DNA of 58,945 nucleotides from assembly GCA_017504995.1 (NCBI GenBank), contig JAFVQC010000048.1, positions 1 to 58,945 on the forward strand. Reading direction: 5' to 3'. Each line of letters begins with the position of its first letter. The stretch's first letter is position 1. This document shows positions 42,080-49,687 of this stretch, in pieces. Below the pieces are notes generated by a model that was not told the origin of the DNA, made no database searches, and was given only the letters and a program-made list of their open reading frames with translations. A program made the position numbers and the translations under genes. The stretch comes from Clostridia bacterium (GTDB lineage: Bacteria > Bacillota > Clostridia > Oscillospirales > CAG-272).

Positions 42080-42364
42080 TATAACTTCTATCACGGAGAG
42101 CAGACGGGCTACCGTTACGGAACGCCCGGGCAAAGCTGACGTACCGCCACGACACAATGGGTAGTGAAATCCTTGGTTTCTTTCGTATTCGGCTTAAAGC
42201 CGACCATGGAAGGACTTCGCACGGATCCTTGTTTGCCGCCTGAATGGAAAGAATGCAGTATTCAGAAGAATTTTCGCGGCGGTCTTTACGATGTTTATTA
42301 TCATAATTCCAAGAGTGGTCAAATGCGATGCTCGCACGTAGCGGAGCTTCAAATTCTCCGATAA
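42080..42364 (+). pseudogene. Remnant of a GH94-type glycoside phosphorylase
   Basis: One reading frame carries the far C-terminal end of a cellobiose/chitobiose phosphorylase-like GH94 enzyme. GYRYGTPGQS, a TGA at 42137-42139 where the family has Trp, and RTATTQW are followed by FGLKPTMEGLRTDPCLPPEW and NFRGGLYDVYYHN. Intact enzymes are about 800 residues, so roughly nine tenths are gone, and no start or RBS is present. The frame after the stop stays in register, which shows a nonsense change rather than chance similarity. It is likely the scar of a lost phosphorylase gene. Confidence 0.8.
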
Positions 42365-42432
42365 GAACGTCATCTGTTTTTCAAATTGACTTTTTCAGAC
42401 AAAACCCCAAAATTGACTGACAAAATCAAACG

Positions 42433-42480
42433 ACAAAAAACGACGGAATTCTTGAAAATTTCGTCGTTTTTTGTTAAAAT
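42433..42480 (+). promoter_or_regulatory. Promoter of the lipid kinase gene overlapping a hairpin
   Basis: TTGAAA (42452-42457), 17-bp spacer, TAAAAT (42475-42480). A hairpin, ACAAAAAACGACG/CGTCGTTTTTTGT (42433-42474), spans the -35 and spacer and could end transcription from upstream. Confidence 0.65.
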
Positions 42481-42525
42481 GATAAGGAAGAATGAAAAAT
42501 TCGATTTGGAAGGAGAACGGTCATC

Positions 42526-43380
42526 ATGATGACGTATGCGTTATACAATCCTCATTCGGGTAACGGAAAGGGAGAAGAATACGCCAAGGAGTTGCGCGCC
42601 CTGCTTGGTGAGGCGCCGCTGACCTTTGTCGATCTGACCACGCTGGACTATCCGTCCTTTTTCGGAGGCCTTGAGGTACAGGATCGAGTGATCCTGTGCG
42701 GCGGCGACGGTACGCTGAATCGCTTTGCTACCGATACGAAGGAGATCGACTACGGCAGAGAGATCGAATATTACGCCGCGGGAACGGGCAACGATTTTCT
42801 TCACGATCTGGGAGGCAAGCGGGGCGACGCGCCCGTGAAGATCACGCAGTATCTGAAGGAGCTTCCTTCGGTGACGGTAAACGGCAAGGAGTCCCTTTTC
42901 ATCAACGGCGTAGGGTACGGCATTGACGGCTACTGCTGTGAGATCGGCGACGAGCTTCGCAAAAAATCCGATAAGCCCGTCAACTACGCGGGGATCGCCA
43001 TCAAGGGGCTGCTTTTTCATTTCAAGCCGAGAAACGCCACGGTGACGGTGGACGGAAAAAGCTATTCCTTCCGAAAGGTATGGATCGCTCCCGTGATGCA
43101 CGGCAGATTTTACGGCGGCGGTATGATGATGGCACCGGATCAGAAAAGAAACAACGCGGACGGCACGCTGTCCCTCGTTATGTTCCACGGTACGGGTAAG
43201 CTGAAAACGCTGATGGTCTTTCCCTCTATTTTTAAAGGGGAGCACGTGAAGCAGAAAAAAGCGATCACGGTTTTGAAGGGCAAGGAGTTTGAGGTCGCCT
43301 TCGATCGTCCCACCCCCTTGCAGATCGACGGCGAAACCGTCCTCGGTGTGGAGAAATATTCTGTAAAAAGCGCGAATTAA
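42526..43380 (+). CDS. Diacylglycerol/lipid kinase family protein
   Basis: A 284-residue kinase of the YegS/DagK catalytic family. It opens YALYNPHSGNGKGEEYAKEL, the nucleotide loop is CGGDGTLNRFA (~62-72), and AAGTGNDFLHDL follows near residue 88. It phosphorylates diacylglycerol or a similar membrane lipid at the cytoplasmic face. ATG 42526 (or the adjacent ATG 42529) follows GGAAGGAG. The exact lipid is unknown. Confidence 0.92.
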   Translation: MMTYALYNPHSGNGKGEEYAKELRALLGEAPLTFVDLTTLDYPSFFGGLEVQDRVILCGGDGTLNRFATDTKEIDYGREIEYYAAGTGNDFLHDLGGKRGDAPVKITQYLKELPSVTVNGKESLFINGVGYGIDGYCCEIGDELRKKSDKPVNYAGIAIKGLLFHFKPRNATVTVDGKSYSFRKVWIAPVMHGRFYGGGMMMAPDQKRNNADGTLSLVMFHGTGKLKTLMVFPSIFKGEHVKQKKAITVLKGKEFEVAFDRPTPLQIDGETVLGVEKYSVKSAN

Positions 43381-43384
43381 AAGA

Positions 43385-43426
43385 ATGCCTTGAGGGAAGC
43401 TTCCTTTGAGAAGCTTCCCTCAAACT
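43385..43426. terminator. Hairpin after the lipid kinase gene
   Basis: Stem TTGAGGGAAGCTTC/GAAGCTTCCCTCAA with a short TTTGA-type loop. It is a covarying relative of the hairpins at 15877, 45241 and 49647. No strong T run follows. Confidence 0.65.
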
Positions 43427-43530
43427 CCCTTGTTGACCCGTCGAGGTCCTTACTCAAGGGTCGTCAAACGGTTACATAGCCTTGCAAAAAATGAATTTTC
43501 TATGAATTTTCAGAAAAATAAAAAAATGCC

Positions 43531-43559
43531 TTGATTTTTCGGAAAAGATATATTAAAAT
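43531..43559 (+). promoter_or_regulatory. Promoter of pfkA
   Basis: TTGATT (43531-43536), 17-bp spacer, TAAAAT (43554-43559), 62 bases before the start codon. Confidence 0.75.
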
Positions 43560-43621
43560 AATAAGGATGATTTTATATCGGTACAAGAATACCGATACCA
43601 AGATAAGAGAGGTAGTTCACT

Positions 43622-44710
43622 ATGCAACAATTCAGAAGAATCGGCGTGCTTACCTCGGGCGGCGACGCCCCCGGTATGAACGCGGTCATCCGCGCCATTG
43701 CGAGAAAAGCGAAAAAGCAGGGCGTGGAGGCGGTCGGTATCATCGGCGGATACAGCGGTCTGATCAACGAAAAGATGATCCCCTTGACCACCACCACCGT
43801 TTCCAATATTATTTCCCACGGCGGTACGATCCTGTATTCCGACCGTTGTCCGGAATTTAAGACCGAAGAGGGAATGCAAAAGGCGATCGAAACCTGTAAA
43901 AACAATCAGATCGACGCTATTGTTGCCATCGGCGGCGACGGAACCTTCCGCGGCGCGACGGACTTGGCGATCCGCGGGATTCCCACCATCGGCGTAACGG
44001 GTACCATCGACAATGACATCACCGCCACCGACTACACCGTGGGCTTCGACACCGCTATGAACACCGTGGTTGAGGTTCTGGATAAGCTCCGCGACACCTG
44101 CGAATCCCACGCCCGTTGTAACGTGGTTGAGGTCATGGGTCGCGATTGCGGTCAGATCGCCCTCCGCGCGGGCATTGCCGCAGGCGCAATGGCGGTTGCG
44201 ATCCCCGAGCTTCCTTTTGACGAGGACGCGATGATTAATCGCATCAAGGCGGCTAAGCTGCGAGCCAAGAGAGGTATGCTCATCGTCGTCAGCGAAGGCT
44301 TGAACACTGTAGACGAGAACGGCAATAAGATCCGTTACGGAGAGATCCTGCAGAAAAAGATTCAGGAAGAAACGGGTATCGAGACGAAGTTTGCCCGTTT
44401 GGCGCACATCGTCCGCGGCGGTACGCCTACTCTGCGCGACCGTCTTACCGCGTCCCAAATGGGCGTGAAGGCAATCGATCTCATTCTGGAGGGCAAGAGC
44501 AATCTGGTGGTCGTGGAAGAGGACGGCAAGATCGCAAGCAAGGATATCGTGTTTGCCCTGACCGCCGACCGTATGTATAAGAACAAGCTGCAGGACGGCG
44601 ATCTGGACAAATTCAGCGCCGAGGACGTGGCAGAAATGGAAGCGCTTTGCGAAAAACGCCGCAAGGAGATCAAGGAGCTTTACGACATCATCAACGATAT
44701 CGCGCTGTAA
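43622..44710 (+). CDS. pfkA: 6-phosphofructokinase
   Basis: A 362-residue kinase that phosphorylates fructose 6-phosphate to the 1,6-bisphosphate in glycolysis. SGGDAPGMN is at 12-20, GGDGT at 104-108 and the catalytic TIDND at 128-132. Gly at position 107 (not Asp) indicates ATP rather than pyrophosphate as donor. MGRDCGQIAL near 170 binds the substrate. It is about 40 residues longer than the 320-residue E. coli type, with the extra at the C terminus. AGAGAGG precedes ATG 43622. Confidence 0.95.
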   Translation: MQQFRRIGVLTSGGDAPGMNAVIRAIARKAKKQGVEAVGIIGGYSGLINEKMIPLTTTTVSNIISHGGTILYSDRCPEFKTEEGMQKAIETCKNNQIDAIVAIGGDGTFRGATDLAIRGIPTIGVTGTIDNDITATDYTVGFDTAMNTVVEVLDKLRDTCESHARCNVVEVMGRDCGQIALRAGIAAGAMAVAIPELPFDEDAMINRIKAAKLRAKRGMLIVVSEGLNTVDENGNKIRYGEILQKKIQEETGIETKFARLAHIVRGGTPTLRDRLTASQMGVKAIDLILEGKSNLVVVEEDGKIASKDIVFALTADRMYKNKLQDGDLDKFSAEDVAEMEALCEKRRKEIKELYDIINDIAL

Positions 44711-44717
44711 CTTCAAT

Positions 44718-44750
44718 AAAGGGGGGCTGTTTCTTGGAGATAGCCCCTTT
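44718..44750 (+). terminator. Hairpin after pfkA
   Basis: AAAGGGG-GCT pairs with AGCCCCTTT (44718-44728 and 44742-44750). It lies directly before the luxS RBS, so readthrough is possible. Confidence 0.55.
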
Positions 44751-44773
44751 GATCGTATTCAAAGGAGGATATT

Positions 44774-45229
44774 ATGGAACGAATCACCAGCTTTTGCGTC
44801 GATCACGACAAGATCGGGAAAGGCATTTACGTTTCCCGTATCGACGGGGATATTACCACCTACGACATGAGAACCCGCATACCCAACGCGGGAGAGTATA
44901 TGGACAACGTGACTATGCACTCGGTGGAGCATATGTTCGCCACCTACGTCCGCAATTCCGCCATCGGCGAGAGGGTGATCTATTTCGGACCGATGGGCTG
45001 CCGTACGGGCTTTTACCTCTTGGTGCGGGATACGCCGAAGGAGGTCGTGCGGGATACCGTCCTTGACGTACTGCAAAAGATCGTCGCCCACGAGGGCGCG
45101 ATGTTCGGGCAGTCCCGAAAGGAGTGCGGAAATTACCGCGAATTGGAGCTTTCTGCCGCCAAAGCCGAGTGTGCCGCCTACCTTTCGGTTCTGCAAAATA
45201 ACGAGATTACCTTCGCTTACCCCGATTGA
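44774..45229 (+). CDS. luxS: S-ribosylhomocysteine lyase LuxS
   Basis: A 151-residue metalloenzyme that splits S-ribosylhomocysteine to homocysteine and the autoinducer-2 precursor DPD. The metal ligands are His49 and His53 in MHSVEHMFA and Cys118 in KECGNY; catalytic residues Cys76 (GCRTGF) and Glu52 are present. The length is normal for the family. AAAGGAGG precedes ATG 44774. It indicates the activated methyl cycle and possible AI-2 production. Confidence 0.96.
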   Translation: MERITSFCVDHDKIGKGIYVSRIDGDITTYDMRTRIPNAGEYMDNVTMHSVEHMFATYVRNSAIGERVIYFGPMGCRTGFYLLVRDTPKEVVRDTVLDVLQKIVAHEGAMFGQSRKECGNYRELELSAAKAECAAYLSVLQNNEITFAYPD

Positions 45230-45240
45230 GGGAACGAGAA

Positions 45241-45284
45241 ATGCGGTAGGGGGAGCTTCTTTCGAGAAGCTCCCCCTACCGCAT
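45241..45284. terminator. Long bidirectional hairpin
   Basis: A perfect 19-bp stem (45241-45259 and 45266-45284) with loop TTTCGA lies between convergent luxS and AEC transporter genes. Confidence 0.8.
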
Positions 45285-45287
45285 TCT

Positions 45288-46280
45288 TTATAATTCTATG
45301 ATTTTCTGCGCCAGCCAGATGACGCAGGGCATGGTTGCGATGGAGATCAGCGAGGTCGTGCCGACGGCTTGGGCGGCGTAGCCGGGGGAGATATCGTGAA
45401 GCTCCGCCAGCATCGTCACGGTAGACGCGGACGGCATAGCGATGATGACCACGGCGAACTGTATCCACATGGGATCAAAGCCGATGAGCTTCATGAGTGC
45501 GCAGACAAGCAGAGGTGTGAGGACCAGCTTGACGGCACAGAGGTAGTAGATCTTTCCCGATCCGAGGATCTGCGACAGGCTTCTGCTTGCCAGCAGTGCG
45601 CCCGTGATCAGCATGGAGATCGGCGTACAGAGGGACGCCACGTAGGACAGCGTGGAGAGCACCGAAGGCGCGGCGGCGGACAGTACGTTCGTCACCCCCG
45701 TAGGCAGAACCGAGGGGAGCAAGCCTCCCAAAACGAAGAGCACGAAGCCGATGAGGCAGGGGACCGTTCCGTAATTGAGGAAGATCTTCTTGGGGGTTAG
45801 CTTGATGTCGTCCCGCTTCCGCGCGAGGATCGCAATGCCCCAGGTCCAGAGGGTCAGGTGGAAGCTGATGATAAAGAACGCCCCCATGAACAGCCCGCGG
45901 TCGCCGAGGATCGAGCTGAGGATCGGGAAGCCCACAAAGCCCACGTTGCCGAACACGGCGGAGAACTCCGAGAGCTTTCTCTCGTCCAAATTGCGGAAGG
46001 GGGTAAAGGCAAAAAAGGCAATCACAGCAAGAAAGCCGTGGATCGCAAGACCAAGCAAGAGGGTCAGCAGCCCAAGTCGCAGGTTCTCGGGGGAATACTC
46101 CATTTTCACCAGCGAGTCGATGATCAGGGCGGGCTGGGCGATGGCGATGATCAGGCGGGAAAGGTTTTTGGAGGCCGTTCCGTTTATGATCCCCAGCTTG
46201 CCCGCTACAAAGCCCACCGCCATCAGAAAGAAGAGGGTGGCGATGGTGGTCAGCAGAGAAGGGAAATTCAGACTGATCAT
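45288..46280 (-). CDS. AEC-family transporter
   Basis: A 330-residue permease with about ten hydrophobic segments of the auxin efflux carrier (Mem_trans) family. It opens LLTTIATLFFLMAVGFVAGKLGIINGTASKNLSRLI, and the second half mirrors the first. Bacterial members export or exchange malate, other organic acids or amino acids; the substrate here is unknown. Its ATG overlaps the UDG stop (ATGA), with an AGGAGA RBS. It is the last gene of the NUDIX operon. Confidence 0.9.
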   Translation of the reverse strand: MISLNFPSLLTTIATLFFLMAVGFVAGKLGIINGTASKNLSRLIIAIAQPALIIDSLVKMEYSPENLRLGLLTLLLGLAIHGFLAVIAFFAFTPFRNLDERKLSEFSAVFGNVGFVGFPILSSILGDRGLFMGAFFIISFHLTLWTWGIAILARKRDDIKLTPKKIFLNYGTVPCLIGFVLFVLGGLLPSVLPTGVTNVLSAAAPSVLSTLSYVASLCTPISMLITGALLASRSLSQILGSGKIYYLCAVKLVLTPLLVCALMKLIGFDPMWIQFAVVIIAMPSASTVTMLAELHDISPGYAAQAVGTTSLISIATMPCVIWLAQKIIEL

Positions 46281-46849
46281 TGTGCACTCTCCTGTTTCAG
46301 CTCGTCCAGCTTGGCGCGGATCATTTTCATATCGGCAAGCATCTCTTCTTTTTTACGTGGATCGCGGAGCAGAAGGGCGGGGTGATAGACGGCGGTAATG
46401 AGGAAATTGCCTCGTTCTACCCATTCACCGTGCTCCTTGGTGATCTTGAAATCGGGTCGGATCAGCCGCATGGCGGAGATCCTGCCAAGACAAACGATGA
46501 TCTTGGGTTGGATCAGCTTGACCTGACGGCGCAAGAAGTCCATGCAGGCGTCCTCCTCGGCAGGCAGGGGGTCCCGATTCTTCGGGGGACGGCATTTGAG
46601 AATATTGGCGATATAAACGCTCTCGCGGGGAATATCTACGGCGAACAAAAATTTGTCCAGCAGCTGTCCCGCCCTGCCCACGAAGGGCGTTCCCGTTTTG
46701 TCCTCGTTCTCGCCCGGGGCTTCTCCCACAAAGAGAATATCGGCGTTCACATTGCCCGTACCGAACACGCAGTTGGTACGGCTTTTATGTAGCTCGCAAG
46801 CCTTGCAGGCGCAACAGTCCTGCAACAGTTGATTCCAGTTATCGGTCAT
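46277..46849 (-). CDS. Family 4 uracil-DNA glycosylase
   Basis: A 190-residue DNA repair enzyme that removes uracil. The motif VGEAPGENEDKTGTPFVGRAG is present, and a second catalytic loop is at VYHPALLLR. Cysteines for the 4Fe-4S cluster are visible: CCACKACEL near the start, KCRPP near 86 and IVCLG near 102. The extra Cys at the N terminus is usual for the thermostable-type UDG4 found in anaerobes. It overlaps the AEC gene by four bases. Confidence 0.93.
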   Translation of the reverse strand: MTDNWNQLLQDCCACKACELHKSRTNCVFGTGNVNADILFVGEAPGENEDKTGTPFVGRAGQLLDKFLFAVDIPRESVYIANILKCRPPKNRDPLPAEEDACMDFLRRQVKLIQPKIIVCLGRISAMRLIRPDFKITKEHGEWVERGNFLITAVYHPALLLRDPRKKEEMLADMKMIRAKLDELKQESAQ

Positions 46850-46864
46850 GATCGTTTCCTTTTT

Positions 46865-48136
46865 TTACGGTTGTTTTGGTTGAATACGGCGGCACTCCAT
46901 ATAGTACCGCTTGTCGGTGGCGTGTCCCATGGAAAAGGTCTTTCTGGGGAGCGCGCCGTCGAATACGACGGTGGGGAAGAGCTGATCCTTTGCCATGCCC
47001 GAAAAGAGGAAGCCGATGGCGCTCTCCTTTTGGCACAGGGTACGGAGCGATTCTTCGCCGTGAATATAGTCCACCTCCGCGCCCGCGTGGCGGGAGAGGT
47101 AGCCGTCGATAAAGTCCTGCAGCGTTCCCACCGTCAGCTGACGAAGGGGAGAGGGTACGGCCAGCGTTCCTTCTTCGTTGTCAAACAGATAGGTTACAGT
47201 CTGCGGCTCTGCGTTTCCCTTCAAGGAGGACAGATATGCTTCAAGCTCGGTCAGCACGTCGGCGGGTTCTACTCCGAACATTACGCGGTAGATCGGCTCA
47301 AAGGCAAGGGCGGGGTCGTGAACGTTTACCACCTCGGCAAGGGCGTATCGCGCGGGGTGGGATTCGGCGGCTTCCGCGCCGATGGCGGCTTTGACCTCCT
47401 CGTACGCCGCCTTGGCAGAGGCGAGGGAGTGGTTGCCGTCGCCCACGGCGAAGAGCAGAGGAGCCAGCCCCGATTTGCCGTAGCGCTCCTTGGTTGCCTC
47501 GGGGGTGATCAGCGCGTCCAAGGATCGCTCTACCCGACGGATCTCGGCAGCATCCAGAAACCTTCCCTTCAGGTGACCGCCGCCCAGCATCAGCTCGGTG
47601 TCGTAGGCAAGCTCACCCATGGAGGAGTCTGCCAATGGTTCGATGACGGTATGGCGGGGATCGTCAATGAGAAGCATCACGTGGGGGGCTTCTACCACCG
47701 CTTCCCGACGGATCGCCACCCGAGGGGGAATCCGTTCCACTACGGTGGCTTCGGTGGCGCGAATCAGGGAATCCGCCCCCTTTCTATAGTCGTAGCACTC
47801 CAGATCGATCGCCAGAACGATACCCCGACGGATGCTGCCGTCGGACTGGGTCCTCTCCACGTAGATCATGGAATCGGTATGGGGAAGCAGAAGGCTGTCC
47901 GCATAGTGGCGCATCATTTCGTTGATGCGTCCGATGCGCTCGCCTGACTCGGCAAGGTAGACCTCGGGCAGGATCATGCGCAACGTCGAGGGCGCGTCGC
48001 CCACGAACGCCTCCGCCTTTTGCCAGTATTCGGGTTCGCTGGTGAATTGATCGCAAGCCACTACCGCCCATTTGGCGGGATCGATGACCTCAAAGTTTGG
48101 CAGAAGAATATCTGCCGCTTGATAACATTTTTTCAT
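46865..48136 (-). CDS. DUF1015 family protein
   Basis: A 423-residue soluble protein with the DUF1015 hallmarks DQFTSEPEYW near the start and FAVGDGNHSLASAKAAYE in the middle. The family is proposed to act on phosphoserine/serine-type metabolites in some lineages, but this is not secure. ATG 48136 follows AAAAGGAG and overlaps the GDPD gene by four bases. An upstream in-frame extension would run inside the GDPD gene and was rejected. Confidence 0.88.
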   Translation of the reverse strand: MKKCYQAADILLPNFEVIDPAKWAVVACDQFTSEPEYWQKAEAFVGDAPSTLRMILPEVYLAESGERIGRINEMMRHYADSLLLPHTDSMIYVERTQSDGSIRRGIVLAIDLECYDYRKGADSLIRATEATVVERIPPRVAIRREAVVEAPHVMLLIDDPRHTVIEPLADSSMGELAYDTELMLGGGHLKGRFLDAAEIRRVERSLDALITPEATKERYGKSGLAPLLFAVGDGNHSLASAKAAYEEVKAAIGAEAAESHPARYALAEVVNVHDPALAFEPIYRVMFGVEPADVLTELEAYLSSLKGNAEPQTVTYLFDNEEGTLAVPSPLRQLTVGTLQDFIDGYLSRHAGAEVDYIHGEESLRTLCQKESAIGFLFSGMAKDQLFPTVVFDGALPRKTFSMGHATDKRYYMECRRIQPKQP

Positions 48137-48984
48137 ATTTTTCGACTCCTTTTTTGGGATAAAGTAGACCTTGGTCGGATTTCCTCGAATACCGAGTACC
48201 AGCCCCGCTTTCTTGCCTGACGGTAGCCATGGCTCGTTCGCACCGTCCACACAAAGCCCGAAACGCCGAGTAGACGGCGGCAAAGGAAAAATACGGGACG
48301 GCGGTAAATCTTTTCGTTGACCGACAGAAAATCGGGACGGGAAAATCCGTTGAGAAGCATATGGGAGAGCAGGAAGGATACCGCGCGGCGCCCCGCGCCC
48401 TGCCCTTTTTTTGTTTTGGTGACCAGCTGTCCCCGCGCAAAGCCCGGGCGGTAACGCTTGAACCAGCGGAGGATCAGAGGATTGAAGGAGATTACCGAAA
48501 AGGGACCCGCGTAGGTGTCCAGCAGCTGGGCGGCGGCAAGACAGAGGGCTGGGTTGGGGGTCTCCCCCTTACATTCGATCATGAGGGGGACCCGTCCCCG
48601 CACCAGCGCCAGCACCTCGGCGAGAGTGGGTACGGTTTGCGACGTGCCCTTCAAGGAAAGGGCTTGCAGCTCGGCGCACGTCAGGTCGCCAAGACGGCGG
48701 CGCACGCCGCACATTCTCGTGAGAGTATCGTCGTGAAAGACCATCACCTGCCCGTCGCGGGAAAGCTGAATATCCAACTCAATGCCCACGCCTGCCCGAA
48801 CGGCTTTGGCGAAGGCGGCAAGAGAATTTTCGGGAGACGCCGTATCCCAAAGCCCCCGATGGGCGTAATGGGTGCGAATATATTGCAGATCCGCGCCTCC
48901 CGCAAGCCTCGGTAGGATCAAAAAGAGATAAAGAAGCGCCAAAAGCGCGGCAATCAGCGCCAAAAGACCCAAGAGAAAGCCCAT
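48133..48984 (-). CDS. Glycerophosphodiester phosphodiesterase
   Basis: The protein has 283 residues. An N-terminal membrane anchor (~2-24) is followed by a GDPD TIM barrel: AHRGLWDTASPENSLAAF, ELDIQLSRDGQVMVFHDDTL, and MIECKGE for the metal. It hydrolyses glycerophosphodiesters to glycerol 3-phosphate and an alcohol, probably outside the cell or at the membrane. ATG 48984 shares a base with the NUDIX stop (TAATG), so translation is coupled. Confidence 0.9.
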   Translation of the reverse strand: MGFLLGLLALIAALLALLYLFLILPRLAGGADLQYIRTHYAHRGLWDTASPENSLAAFAKAVRAGVGIELDIQLSRDGQVMVFHDDTLTRMCGVRRRLGDLTCAELQALSLKGTSQTVPTLAEVLALVRGRVPLMIECKGETPNPALCLAAAQLLDTYAGPFSVISFNPLILRWFKRYRPGFARGQLVTKTKKGQGAGRRAVSFLLSHMLLNGFSRPDFLSVNEKIYRRPVFFLCRRLLGVSGFVWTVRTSHGYRQARKRGWYSVFEEIRPRSTLSQKRSRKI

Positions 48985-49553
48985 TACGGCAACCGTCCTT
49001 CCAAAAGCTTCGATGCCCGAAGCGCAGCCGCCTGCGTCTTTCCGTCGGGGATCTCGCCCCGAAGAACCATGTCGCAAAGGGTGGAGAGGGGCAGACGAAC
49101 CGCTTCAAGAAATTCGTCCTCGTCGGGATCGGTGTCGGTGAAGGTCAGCTCCTCGGCAAGATACATATGGATCGTCTCGTCCAGAATGGCGGGAGAGCCG
49201 AAATATTTGCCAAGGTAGGTCAGCTTGCCTGAGACCGCGCCCGTTTCCTCACGTAGCTCTCGCAAAGCGGCTTCGCGGGGATCTTCGTCGGGATTGTCCA
49301 GCTTCCCAGCGGGGATCTCCAGAAGCAGCTCGCCCACGGCGTAGCGGTATTGGCGAACGCATATCACCTCTCCCTTGGCGGTGATGGGGATCACGCAGAC
49401 CGCGCCTACGTGACGGTTCAGCTCCCGAACGGAGACGTTTCCGTCGGGCAGAGTCACCTCGTCCCGAAAGACGCGGATCACCTTTCCGTCGTAGATCAGC
49501 TCCGACGAACGCTTCGTTTCCATAAAAGCGGAAAGATCTTTTTGTTCTTCCAT
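48984..49553 (-). CDS. NUDIX hydrolase, ADP-ribose pyrophosphatase type
   Basis: A 189-residue hydrolase with the NUDIX box GKLDNPDEDPREAALRELREETG at ~92-115 and the ADP-ribose pyrophosphatase features VRQYRYAVGELLLEIPAG before it and PAILDETIHMYLAEEL after. It likely splits ADP-ribose to AMP and ribose 5-phosphate. AAGGAG precedes ATG 49553. It is the first gene of the operon GDPD-DUF1015-UDG-AEC. Confidence 0.93.
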   Translation of the reverse strand: MEEQKDLSAFMETKRSSELIYDGKVIRVFRDEVTLPDGNVSVRELNRHVGAVCVIPITAKGEVICVRQYRYAVGELLLEIPAGKLDNPDEDPREAALRELREETGAVSGKLTYLGKYFGSPAILDETIHMYLAEELTFTDTDPDEDEFLEAVRLPLSTLCDMVLRGEIPDGKTQAAALRASKLLEGRLP

Positions 49554-49588
49554 GAGACTTCTCCTTCTTCTTTTACTATAACTTCTCT

Positions 49589-49617
49589 ATTATACAACAA
49601 ATCCCCGAAAAAATCAA
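49589..49617 (-). promoter_or_regulatory. Promoter of the NUDIX operon
   Basis: Read on the minus strand: TTGATT (49612-49617), 17-bp spacer, TATAAT (49589-49594). It overlaps the terminator-like palindrome of the upstream VWA operon. Confidence 0.8.
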
Positions 49618-49680
49618 GAGGGCTCTTCATTTTTTCGGGGACGTTTGAAGGGAGAGCTTCCGAAAAGAAGTTCTCCCTTC
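49603..49680 (-). terminator. Double hairpin after the VWA operon
   Basis: Hairpin 49647-49680 (GAAGGGAGAGCTTC with GAAGTTCTCCCTTC, one wobble) is followed on the minus strand by palindrome 49603-49640 (CCCCGAAAAAAT/ATTTTTTCGGGG with inner AAGAG/CTCTT). The second is a good terminator and also covers the next promoter's -35. Confidence 0.75.
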
Positions 49681-49687
49681 ACGTATC

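Noticed and set aside
41879..42139. 86-codon gene in the accessory patch
   Set aside because: Only its last 20 codons resemble a protein (GH94 remnant); the rest runs through a terminator hairpin, with a non-ATG start and no RBS at proper distance.
40504..42480. Prophage or integrative island at tRNA-Trp
   Set aside because: No integrase, relaxase or phage gene, and no copy of the tRNA 3' end further along; only a short 10-base direct repeat is seen.
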